A stretch of 64,000 nt of DNA, from assembly GCA_021234155.1 (NCBI GenBank), contig JAJEKV010000020.1:6618563-6682562 (forward strand). Reading direction: 5' to 3'. Positions 22,870 through 33,621 of this stretch are shown here, one piece after another; the stretch's first letter is position 1; each line of letters starts with the position of its first letter. The notes below the pieces were generated by a model. That model saw only the letters and a program-made list of their open reading frames with translations, did no database searches and had not been told where the DNA came from. Both the position numbers and the translations under genes were made by a program. The stretch comes from Isoetes taiwanensis (Eukaryota > Streptophyta > Lycopodiopsida > Isoetales > Isoetaceae).

Positions 22870-25220
22870 AGTTTTGTGATGCTATTCAGTCTACTTAATG
22901 TTTCATCCCAAACAAATTGACCACTTGGAACCTGTTTCCCCCAAAGGGCAACATACTAATTGTTGGTTTATGCATTGAAGTTAGGTCAAGCCATTTTGGA
23001 AGGTTAAGTCAAAGAAGAGCTTGGTAGTCAACGTTGATGTGGAGGTCAAAATATCTATCTTCAAGGTCAACACAAATATTCAAGGTCAACTTCCATGAGA
23101 GGTACTTCATTTGAGGTCAAAGTCAGTCAAAGATATGCTTTATAAGATTCTGGGTTAAGAAGATTGGAAGATGCTTTTTTGAAGATTGGAAGTTAAAGTT
23201 TGGAAGACCCCATGGTACTTGGTTCCACACTTAGCCATTTTTATCCATTTCCATATTCATATCTTATTCTTATCCCTTCCTAGTCATTTTCCCTTATCCC
23301 CCCAATACCATACCTTGCTTAATCCTTTTCTTTCCTAATGTACCTTATTTCCCCCATGAGATGCCCTTTCCATTGTCTTTCATACTTTTTGCCTCATTTT
23401 CTCTTTTGTATGCCACACCCTTGCCATACCTCTAGCCTAACTTCTCATTTGCAAACTTCTATACCCCCATGTCTCACTTACTATTGTGCCATAAGTGCCC
23501 ATATCACACGTGTGTTCCCATGGAATATTCCAACCATGTTGCTTGAACCTAGCATGTCCCAAAGGCATCAAGTTTCCTACTCATTGCCCAAATGATCAAA
23601 TTCCATTGCTCAAATGATCAAATCATTCAACTATTTTGTGGGGGACATCTTAAAACCATAGCCAAGGATTTTTAAATTGCAAAATACAGCATATTCCAGG
23701 TTTATACCTTAGAAAATACGGCCACCGTATCACGCAATTCTTGAAAAAATACTGCCGTTCAAACCTAAATTTGGAAATCGGCTCGAATCACGCCGGAATG
23801 GAATCCTTAAGCTTTAAAAACCATCTACTTTTGGATTCCCGCTCCTAAGCATCACATTAAGCCTAAATTTAAGCCCTAAGATGCCGGAACCATCAAATCT
23901 GAACTTATATACTGGGGAATCATGAACAGAATATTTTCGAAAGCCCAGACACACTCAAATTCAACATTGATCAATGCTGAGCATGATCTGAAGAGTTCTT
24001 GAAGTCCCTGAGCATTCCTTGACTAGATTTGCAAAAATCTGGTTGACATTATCTTCTAAAAATCATTTTATGATCTATGATGGCTATTTTACAGTGTTTG
24101 AAGACTTGAAGTATCATTATTTGATGTTATTGCGATTTACTCACCTTCATATCAATACAATTTGACTGCCAAGTTGACAAAACTATCTCTGATATCTTTC
24201 TTAGCAATTTCTTGTCTCAAAATATTTTACAGTAAATTCCGGAGTGTCCCAAAGTATTATTGGCCTACTTGCCCTTCATCCCCAACTATATTTGCACATG
24301 TGTGCACAAAAAGTTCGAAAAAAAACCCTCCCAAACTCAAGTTACAATTTTTTACATTTTGTCTGACATGATTTTTGACTGTCACTCACAAAACAGTGTC
24401 AAAAAAATAGTTTTAGTGATCCAAAATAGGATTTGATTGTTTGCCTCACATCCTTGAGACTTATACATCACCCTGGTTTTGGAATTTCCCAAAAATCCCC
24501 TCTGCAACTCAAGTTCCAAAATTCTGAGATCTGTCTATGGTTTTGACTGGTATTGACCAAAAATTGACTTAACTTTGAGCTTGAATATCTCACAGATTTG
24601 AGTTCAGACTTGGTCAAGGTTTTTTCCATTGCATGCTTATAACTTTTTTACACCAGTCACAATCATTTGACCTCAGAAATCAACTCACCAATGCCAGCTA
24701 CATCGATTTGAGTAAAGACCCCTTATTTCTGAATTGGGAAAGGTATGAACATTTGATATTTGAGCTTTTTCTCAAAAAATTCTTGCATAGACTGATCACC
24801 ATAAGTGATCTGGAGGTTCTAACCCCAACTTGAATATAGTTTCAAGTTGGCTTCTTGTGTTTGACTCTCTAGCCAGGTTGAGGGTCAACAGAACCCTCAA
24901 GTTAACTATTATGTCAAATGTTTCAGCATACTACATACAATGCCCCAATTAAATACACAGGCTAGCATCCATGCTTCATAGGACCAATTTCTATCCAGGA
25001 AATATCATTAACTAAAGTAAAACAACAATATCAAAAGGTAGTTAGTCTAGGAGTATGAGTGCAATGAACAATGAACTCAACATCATGGTTAGCTGCTCAA
25101 TTATTTAGACTACTTCAAACATCAGTGGCTTCCACAAAACCAATAAGGTTTCATGAAGAATTATTAAGACACACATCTCATTGGAAACCGAAATTGCCAA
25201 AGTTGAAGTAATGGCAGAAA
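22870..25220. other. Unassigned intergenic sequence
   Basis: Pyrimidine-rich around 23220-23620 and AT-rich elsewhere. Short frames only. No repeat boundaries or domains recognised. Confidence 0.35.
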
Positions 25221-25224
25221 CATA

Positions 25225-25350
25225 GGCATAGATACCCCAAAATGCAACATGACCTTATTAAGCTACTTAGCCTTCCTATCTTTCTAATTGGGCATAGATA
25301 CCCCAAAATGCAACATGACCTTATTAAGATAAGCCTTCCTATCTTTCTAA
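25225..25350. repeat. Tandem duplication, 66-bp unit
   Basis: ggcatagataccccaaaatg..cttcctatctttctaattg is present twice (25225-25290 and 25291-25350). The second copy has a short internal deletion after ttattaag. Confidence 0.9.
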
Positions 25351-25984
25351 TTGGACATTAGCATCAAAAGAATTAAACATGATCAAAAGAACTAAAATAT
25401 CTGACCCTGGAAAAGCTCATCCCAGAAAGGAAAAAGCTCATACTTTCCCTAATCATTTGAGAAGAGAAACTATCAGCATTCTTTTGTTTAGTAAGAAATA
25501 CAGACACCTCTAGAAGTTAATATATGCAGCAATCTATGAACAGAAAGAAATTTATCTGATAATATCTCGCCCAACATCCTGCATATCATGAGCAGGTGGT
25601 TCATAAAGGAAGTGATAACGTTTTAAGCTCAGCTTATTATGTTCTAATCACAATGCAATGTAAGAATCTAGCTATACATAAAACATCTGGATTAATGAAG
25701 TTTACAAAAGTTGGAATTTATAGGAAGGTTAAAGTGTCACGAATCTATTATGCTACTCATCTATTAGATCCATCTGCACAGCCCAGAGGCGTTGATACGT
25801 TGCCACGCCAATCACCCTTAACACCAACTCTTCTCATCTCTCAAGGCAAATATGAAATTTTTGTTTGCTTCTACCTTTAAATAATAACATAATGATCTGC
25901 ATCACTTTTGGTGGCTAAGTACCTGAAAGAAAGTAAACGGAGTCCCCAGAATATGCTTAAGGATGGAGAAGATATATACAATAC

Positions 25985-26150
25985 CTTTCTTGGGATCTCT
26001 AGCAAGAGGCAGAGGGAAAGGGAAACCGTCAGAGCCATATCAATCGACATCCAAAAGGGCAGGAAAACCAGAGGTAGAACCAGCACCTTGTCGGAAGAAT
26101 GCTGGGCTAAGGCATTTTCGCATCACTAGGGTTTCATTTTCGAAATTCAT
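25985..26150 (-). pseudogene. First-exon-like fragment of an unknown gene
   Basis: Reading from an ATG at 26150, the frame runs MNFENETLVMRKCLSPAFFR, then QGAGSTSGFPALLDVD, a TGA stop at codon 37, then YGSDGFPFPLPLARDPKK. It ends at a plausible donor (AAAG|GTATTG at 25985). AAACCCTAG, common in plant 5' leaders, lies near the start. The stop would arise from a CGA-to-TGA change. I do not recognise the protein, and the partner exons are not found. Confidence 0.3.
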
Positions 26151-26159
26151 CGTCTTGCC

Positions 26160-27086
26160 TCTTCATCCTGTGTGCCGACCGCCAGATATTGCAACTTCAT
26201 ATAGAAGAATCCATCATCTGCCGCATGTAAGACAGATGGCGAGATTAACGGCAGATAGAGGCTGGAAGAAATCCCTGGTGGATATGGCCGCTGGCTGGAG
26301 CATCGCCTGGGAGCGTTGTTTCGAAACAAAGCTTTCTATCCTAACTATCCCTGAAGAATATCGCTTGCTTCAAAGGGAAGAAATCAATGGCCATTTGCCC
26401 TGCATGATTAACTGGCCCTGAAGAATCGCTTACGTTAGAGGGAAGAAATCGATGGCAATGGTGCAGGCCTCGCATATTGCAGATGAAGAAATCAGAGGTA
26501 AGGATTTTCTTGCAGAGGAAGAACATAACAGAGGCACAAAATGCGACAGAAGGGTCCACTATAAATTCACCACAAGTGCATCATAAATGCCTGTAGACAC
26601 ATAGAAATGCCCTACCACGTGTCAGCGGGAGGGCTCTTCAAACGAATTCCATCAAACAAATAGGTTATCAAACAGAAAATGATACTGCATTAGATATGAG
26701 TGATAAACATCATCATAGCTTATATGTATGAGTTCAAGAAAGGATTAGAGTACTAAACAAGACAAGATAACTCTCAAATATCAAATTCTAAACTTGTGAA
26801 TGAAACGATGTCTTTTTTTTTGTCACTTTGGTTTCTACCTTTTGCTTTCGAAATATTGCCTGATTGCGGCGTTCCGATGATTTGTACAAGGAGGTCTGGT
26901 ACATTTACCTTCCAAGACCGGGAGGATCTCCAAAGTGCTCTGAACCTGCAAGTTCAATGTTTCTTGCCTACACTTCGTGACTAGGCACAGAATATTCATT
27001 CTGAGGGAGGGATGGTGGTCACATCTCTGACTGTATCTATTGTGAGATTGACACAATTATTACAGTTAATACAGGCCTTGGTTCCA
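26160..27086. other. Unassigned intergenic sequence
   Basis: No domain, RNA or repeat recognised. The right end approaches retroelement ends at 27087. Confidence 0.35.
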
Positions 27087-27230
27087 GGCTCTGATGCCAG
27101 TATGTGGGAACTAGTGATGCTTTAGTGCAGACATTAGAGTCAGAGTTACAGCCACAAAAGCAGCATTGTGTTTACGCAACCAAGATCCACTCGAGCGGTC
27201 TTCATGGCTCCGTTACAATCTCTCCCCCTA
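27087..27230 (-). mobile_element. Gypsy-type element ends: polypurine tract, short LTR, primer site
   Basis: On the minus strand, GATTTAGGGGGAGAGAT (a gypsy-style polypurine tract, 27218-27234) is followed by TGTAACGGAGCC. That sequence starts an LTR-like segment (27217 to 27103) ending CCCACA. Three bases later comes TGGCATCAGAGCC (27099-27087), a one-mismatch tRNA-Met primer site. Polypurine tract, LTR and primer site in a row is the arrangement of two head-to-tail elements sharing one LTR, here only about 115 bp long. Boundaries are tentative. Confidence 0.4.
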
Positions 27231-27363
27231 AATCTATGCTCGTCCTCAAGCATCATGCTTCCACTGCAGACACAACCACACCATACTTCCCCTTCATGGC
27301 AGAATTATGTATCATATGACATCCATGTCATTTATGGCCCCATGAAGGCTCGAGTTCGAGCCC

Positions 27364-27378
27364 TGCTCTGATAACAAC
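27364..27378 (-). other. Primer-binding-site-like sequence
   Basis: The minus strand reads TTGTTATCAGAGCAG, close to the tRNA-Met primer site, directly after an LTR end ccgtcaca. Confidence 0.55.
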
Positions 27379-28910
27379 TGTGACGGGCCTACCGGGTTAG
27401 CCCTCCAGGTAACCCGAGATCCCATCAAGACTTGCCTGACTAATAACAAGTTCGTATACATGAGTTATTCTTAAGCCAAACTCAAGGTAAAGAATTGAAT
27501 CTTTAATCCAAACCATATCCAATAACACCTATGAGCTCAACTTTCAAAGATGTAATATCATGCTTTATACATTGACAATATTTTACGCCCTAAGAATTCA
27601 CACGTTAAGTTTTATAAAACAATAACAAGGCCTTGCTAAAAGGCTCACAAATATCTCCCAGACTTCTAACTCAGTTGAAGCTTACTGTTTGACACTCCTT
27701 TAAGCCTCATGCCTGCCTGCATACACCATGAACACGTGGGGTTAGTCATAAAGACTAAGTCAGGGTTTAAGGGTGCTAATAAATGCCCATGACATCATAT
27801 ACAAGCATCATGCATCAAACAATACAACCATGAGGACCATCCTCATATAGAACAACTTATAGCAAGAGAGTCCCACAGTGCAAAAGTCACATGTTTAGTA
27901 TTCCACATCGATTATATGCTTTGTAGAGAGACAAAATTGCATCATGAGAATATAATACTAAAGTGTTATAAATGCATCCAAATATGATACCTCTACATGT
28001 CATAACCAGATCATGAGAACCATGAGATAATAATGAGGCAACCATGAAAATAATTGTAAAAACCATAAGATAACCATAGGCGTGCAGTGTAACTTCGGTT
28101 CTATGCAGGCCACTCGGGATGGCAGCAAATACAGGCGGGGTAAGCCTCATGTCATGTGTACATGCCCGCAGCGCTAGGGTTCCACATGTCAGAGTCATCA
28201 TCAATTCCATGATACTATAGCATATCTGTGACATAGCCAGAACTAGCATATCCATGTGCATAAGCATGCATACATATCATGATCATAAAATCTTACCAAT
28301 TCTAGCTCATAACATCATCATACAATAATCTTACAAGCACATACTCATCTCACGTGATAGTGACATCATGATTATATATTTCAAATGCAAAGGTATAACT
28401 TTCATGAAACATTCAAGTACAAGGTCCAAGAGACTATATCAACTTATCCATGCATCAGTCATTCAAGTACAAGAACTATGAATATTCCACTACTTGTCAC
28501 TATACCTATGTGATTCTTACATACAAGGCACTAAAAGTATCAGGATGTATCATCTATACATTTACATGGCTAATTTGATACTTCACAAGGAGTTTATAGA
28601 AATACCCGCATTTTCCCACGAGGAAAGCTCATTCTAGAATGCTATTATGTCTAATGCGCTAGTTATTGCTTTACATGACAAATCTTCACACCCAATATCT
28701 CTATAGAGGTATGCCCATCATCACTTGCAATGTCCGTATAGGACCATTCCTCTAATTAAGAATGTAACATCTTGTCTTAATGTAGCAGTTGAGTCCACTA
28801 GCTACGCCTTGTTATTCAATCCTTTTTATACCTTATAATTTTATGAGTCCTACAATGGCTCATGCCATAACCACATTCTTAACCCATAAGCTTCTCAAAC
28901 CCTCCTAGCC

Positions 28911-28961
28911 ATAGAATAGAATAGAATAGAATAGAATAGAATAGAATAGAATAGAATAGAG
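28911..28961. repeat. (TAGAA)n pentanucleotide repeat, about 10 units
   Basis: atagaatagaatagaa.. forms the 3' boundary of the minus-strand LINE that follows. On the LINE's own strand this is a (TATTC)n tail. Confidence 0.95.
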
Positions 28962-30623
28962 TTTTTATCGTCTACAGAGAATAATTGGCCTATGGGGCTC
29001 AAACAAGAGGCACAACAAGCGTATTACTATCCAGGTTAAACCCTTCCCCCCTGCCTCGAAGAGTTGTTTGGGGAAAAACCCGTATCAAGAATAGGTTTGC
29101 AGTCAAACTGTACAAATACAAATACAAAAATATATATCAATGGGGAGATATATATGTATGTACACGTATCAGGTAACTGCTCGAGGTCCGAGCTAATGTC
29201 GGTGATCCATGGTCTCTTGAAGGTATGATTCCATCCTTCGTACCAAGCTCGTGCTCAGCATCTCATACAGGGGCTGGCAAGGGCGGACCAGTTCAGCATA
29301 GCGTATCCAAATGTCATCATATGCCAGACAACTCTGAAGGGTGTGGCATTCATCTTCCACAGCTCCAACCTGGCAGCGTTGGCAAAGCCTCTCCTAACGC
29401 GGCTCCCTAATCCATCTCCCCGTCTCAATCCGGAGATGGTGTGCACCTGTGCGGATAGAGGCAATGGATCTGCACTTTTTCATGGGTGGATGAGTACACA
29501 AGTAGCATTGCGGGCCCCGCTCCAACATGGAATTTATGTGTCGTTGATAATATGTCGTCTTGACCTGTTCAAGGGTGTTGGTATCCCATAGATTGCTGAG
29601 GAAGCATATATCAAGGTACTGTCTGAGAGTGTGGTGATCTGCCTCCGTTTGCACTCGATGCACCTGTGCTCCTGCACATTCCATCTGGCCAGCCACTGAG
29701 CTCTCTTTTCTCGCCAGCAGTCTTTTAGGCATTGAGGCCCCATTGCCACAGTGTAAGCGAGGTTAGGGAGACGAGTATCGTCCATGCTGACCACCTTCTG
29801 GAAGTAGACGATGTGTCTGTCAAGGGCCCCCCTTTGAAGAGGCAAGAAACCTGTTTCCAAGAATCTGGTATGGCATGGGACTGTGGACTTCACCCCTAGG
29901 GCCCGTGCCAAGAAAGCTTTCTGCACCTGCGCCAAGTCATTCCAAGTGGCGAGGGAAATCATTAGGGCCCCAGACCTCGACCCCATACAGAAGCACATGT
30001 TCTACTAGCACCTTGAATAGGTGCGATTGGTGGGCCCAATCATACAGCTCTGCCTTGTGGCTATTGTTCTGTTTTGCATAGAGTGCCTTCCAACCTGCTG
30101 CGGCTCGCAGCCGAATAGAATTGTCCCAGTTCATGGCCGACGGGGACTCCACCTCCAAATATTTGTAAGCGGGCACCACTTCAACATTTTGGCCACGATA
30201 AGTTAGAGTTGGGGTCCTTGGCTAGCGTGCGGACGATATGAGAACTACCTTAGACTTGGCTAAGTTGACGCGCATGTCAGTCATCTGGCAAAATGTGTCC
30301 AGGGCATCGAGATGGCGTTGCATATCTGCCTGAGTGTGTGCTAGGAGGTCCACATCATTAGCATAGATCAACTGCCTGGTGATTTGGTGTAGGAGTTGAG
30401 CCCCAATGTCTCCATTTATCAGCGAGCCATCTCTCCAGTTGATCAACGTACAGGCCAAATAGTGTGGGAGAGAGGGGGCATCCCTGGCAGACCCCGATAC
30501 TACTCTCGATAGAGAAATAGCATCCCACATGACTATGTCATATGACTTCCTTGGCTCTAATTTATCTTCTTTATTAAGTAGACGTGCCAAGATGCATCTA
30601 TTCTGTTTACTAACATCCAACAA
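28911..30623 (-). mobile_element. LINE family B copy 3, RT to tail
   Basis: The most complete copy of this family. On the minus strand, RT blocks appear as GVCQGCPLSPTLFGLYVDQL, then after a frameshift QLIYANDVDLLAHTQADMQR and VNLAKSKV. Next come a post-RT segment (YKYLEVE.., HVLLYGVEVWGP, QVQKAFLARALGV) and C-terminal blocks (MKKCRSIASIRTGAHHLRIE, then TGRWI). The catalytic Y-A-D-D is YAND here, so the enzyme is dead even apart from the frameshifts. The element ends in a (TATTC)n tail rather than poly(A). It sits inside the large LTR. Confidence 0.8.
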
Positions 30624-31139
30624 GATCCATTTTCTTATGCATCATTAATTCCTCAATCAATCACCATCAATATCAAGTAACTTAATTCTAAAGCCTTCTA
30701 ATATAAACTAAGAACATCACATCAACAAATCCTTGGTGTAAGACTTAACCATCCACCTGAGAACCGCTTCAAGAATGGTTCTTTGGCATCTTATAGTTGT
30801 TATTCTTTCAAAAATATCCCTCTTTTCAGCTCCTAGATCCAAGAATCAAACTATACAAAAAGATACATAGTGCAATCAAATCGGACCTGTCACCACTCTT
30901 TCTGCCATATTTTCCACATACAGACGATAGGCCTAATCAGACCCAATCCAAAAACCTCATTTAGAAACTTCCCAAAAAAGTACAAATCATCCAGAAACCC
31001 TTACAAAAATCTATGCCCTTTGCTTTTCTCTTAAGATTTTTATAATTTTACTGCATATCAAGTATGCATTATTGGTACAATACCCCAAAATATATAATGC
31101 ATAATACGGCCAAGGTACCAGGACCGTCACACTGGTGCT

Positions 31140-31600
31140 GATCCAGAATAGAGCAACATGGCTCTTGGAAGTGTAAGAAAATTACTCGTCCCTTCCTTCA
31201 ACCAACGAGAGATCCTCGTCCTCATCTCTAACATCAAGAAACATTTGCACCAAAAGGTAATAAATCATAGGACATTCTTGTAACTAATATAAGATGGCTA
31301 AGAGCGTATGACGCAATCATTTGATGCAAAATTTAAGGTTACGACCTCGGGATTCAAAGTCGAGCATTATTATTCTTATGGTAGAAATCTTTACCCCTTA
31401 ATAGTACATGTACAAGACATATGTAGTATATATGGGCAACAAGTAAGCAAGGCTATCACTGTCCTTAGTGAGGGGACATAAAGCGTGGGAGAAAAAGACT
31501 AATGTCCTTCAAAAATTATAAGAAGGAAAAAACTTGATCAGTGTTATTCAATATTTACGAAAATGTACATATCTTCCATGTTCACATGAATCACCTTTTT
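31140..31600. other. Intergenic, downstream of the ABCG gene
   Basis: No gene recognised. The ABCG stop codon lies at 31604 on the minus strand, so part of this stretch would be its 3' untranslated region. Confidence 0.4.
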
Positions 31601-31603
31601 TAA

Positions 31604-33589
31604 TTATACATGATCATTTTTGTCTTTTTTTGTCTTTGGCTTCAACAAGACGGTCGCATATGACCAAAACTGTCTTGGATCAAAATATTTTATCGTAATG
31701 AATAAGACTAAGCGGTAAAAAACAATCATGAGACCTTGAATGGCTATATTCCACCATTTTGAATTATCGAGACGTATATGATAATAGTTTGTCAAGATCT
31801 CAGCCCCACTTAGAATTGGGTCGCCATTGTACTGATTGTTAAACTGTAGTCCAAAAAGTTCATTTGTATATAACCCCTGTAATGGTGATATTAGTATGCA
31901 AAAGCTTGGGAATAGAAGAATTGATAAGAACTTCCTATTTCAATCTACGTACCTGTAATGTATATCTCTGGAAAGCAATGTATGACATTGGATATTTCCA
32001 AAATGGTTTTGGTAAATCTGCGGTGAGTCGAAAAAATCCACATGCTAATATATACATTCCCTACACCATGAATTATAGATAAAGAAATAAGAATTTTAGA
32101 GGAGGAGGCATATTTTTACATCCACTTGAAACCAATCGATTTATACGGTGCACACACCACACCAACGCAGGGGTTGGGATTTTTTTTTTTTTTTTTTTTG
32201 GGGGGGGGGGGGCCTACCTGTATTCCGGCTCCTAAAATTATGCCCATGAGAAAATTCGGAACTACACTGGCTAGTAACATCATCAAACTCTCCACACAAG
32301 TAACCGCCATAAAGAGATTCAATACGAAATAGATAAAGTGACTAAATCCAGGGTGGAGGTTGACCATGTTGTAGATGATTGTTCCTGGCAATAATGTTAT
32401 TATGAATAAGAAAGGAATAGATGATATCATATTCCCAATTATAAAAGGCATTATGCTGTAATGCCCATTGAGCCTCTCATGATTAAATACCTGGACACGA
32501 ATATAAATATGTTACAAGCTGTATTACAATGCGAGAAATCAGTAGATAACTACATACCCTTAAATCCTCGCTGAAGGATGGGAAACAACCAATGGACATA
32601 AAAGTTAAGAAAACGCCACAAAAAAACAAGCATGAAGCTCTTGCCTGTAAATACAAATGTAGAGCATGAATGAGTGATATATATGTTATATATTTTGTTC
32701 CTACAGTGACGGTATATCTTATTGTAATAACACTTTTTTGGCACAAAGAAAAAGAAGAGCATTTTTTATATCCATTTCAGATGGGATATTGGCTTAAGAA
32801 TTCAACAAATACCAATACAAATACTGAACCCCATGAACAACCTCGAGGTTACGCAACATAATTATACAATTTCTAGCATGACTATTTCAGATGGGATATT
32901 GGCTTAAGAATTCAACAAATACCAATACAAATACTGAACCCCATGAACAACCTCGAGGTTACGCAACATAATTATACAATTTCTAGCATGACTATTGTTG
33001 ATGGACAAGTAAAGAGGAGTTGGGAGTGGAGACATCTCTTACGTAATTACACAATTTCTAACATGGCTATTGTTGATGGATCTCTAAAGAGGAGTTGGGA
33101 AAAGAGACATGTCACATTGAAGATACACCTGCCACATCTGTAATAGAGATATGTTCAAGTTGTTCTGTGTCTTTATCAAATTCTTTATCATGAAAAGCGA
33201 TGGAAACACCCCCTTTTCATCTAAAAAGTGATGGGGAAAGTCACTGGGTTCAATGGAGGTTGGGTGCTAAAAGAATAAAAAGGTCTCTCCATATTTTTGT
33301 CATAATTGTTTCAATGACCATTATGTTCATTTCCTTTCCTTAAAGCATTTTTATTTTAATCCTAGTACTAAGGGTTGTACTAGCCTATTGTATGGGTCCC
33401 ATGATCTATTGGTGAATGCTAAAAATCTTATTCCATTCTATTCTTTTATGCCTTCTTGGAATCGTGGCTGGACTTGTTGCTTTTCTTTTTATATTTTCTT
33501 TAAAGCATGGGTCAGTTTGGGCAAACTGCAAGGTAAAAAAGAATTTTCCGATTGGATTCTTCTACGATAGGAAATTTTCCAATAAGATT

Positions 33590-33621
<32 letters not shown>

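Larger units (their letters stand above)
27379..31131 (-). mobile_element. Long LTR (about 2 kb) split by a LINE insertion
   Basis: Plus-strand ends are tgtgacgggcct at 27379 and aggaccgtcaca at 31131, giving short inverted ends TGTGACGG..CCGTCACA. A primer-binding site abuts the 27379 end, which makes this a 5' LTR read on the minus strand. Removing the nested LINE (28911-30623) leaves about 2.0 kb of non-coding sequence. No matching 3' LTR lies in the window, so this is a solo or truncated copy. Confidence 0.45.

Noticed and set aside
25963-26421. 152-codon plus-strand frame
   Set aside because: No motif. The opposite strand over the same bases has a more protein-like exon with a plausible start and donor, although that is itself broken.
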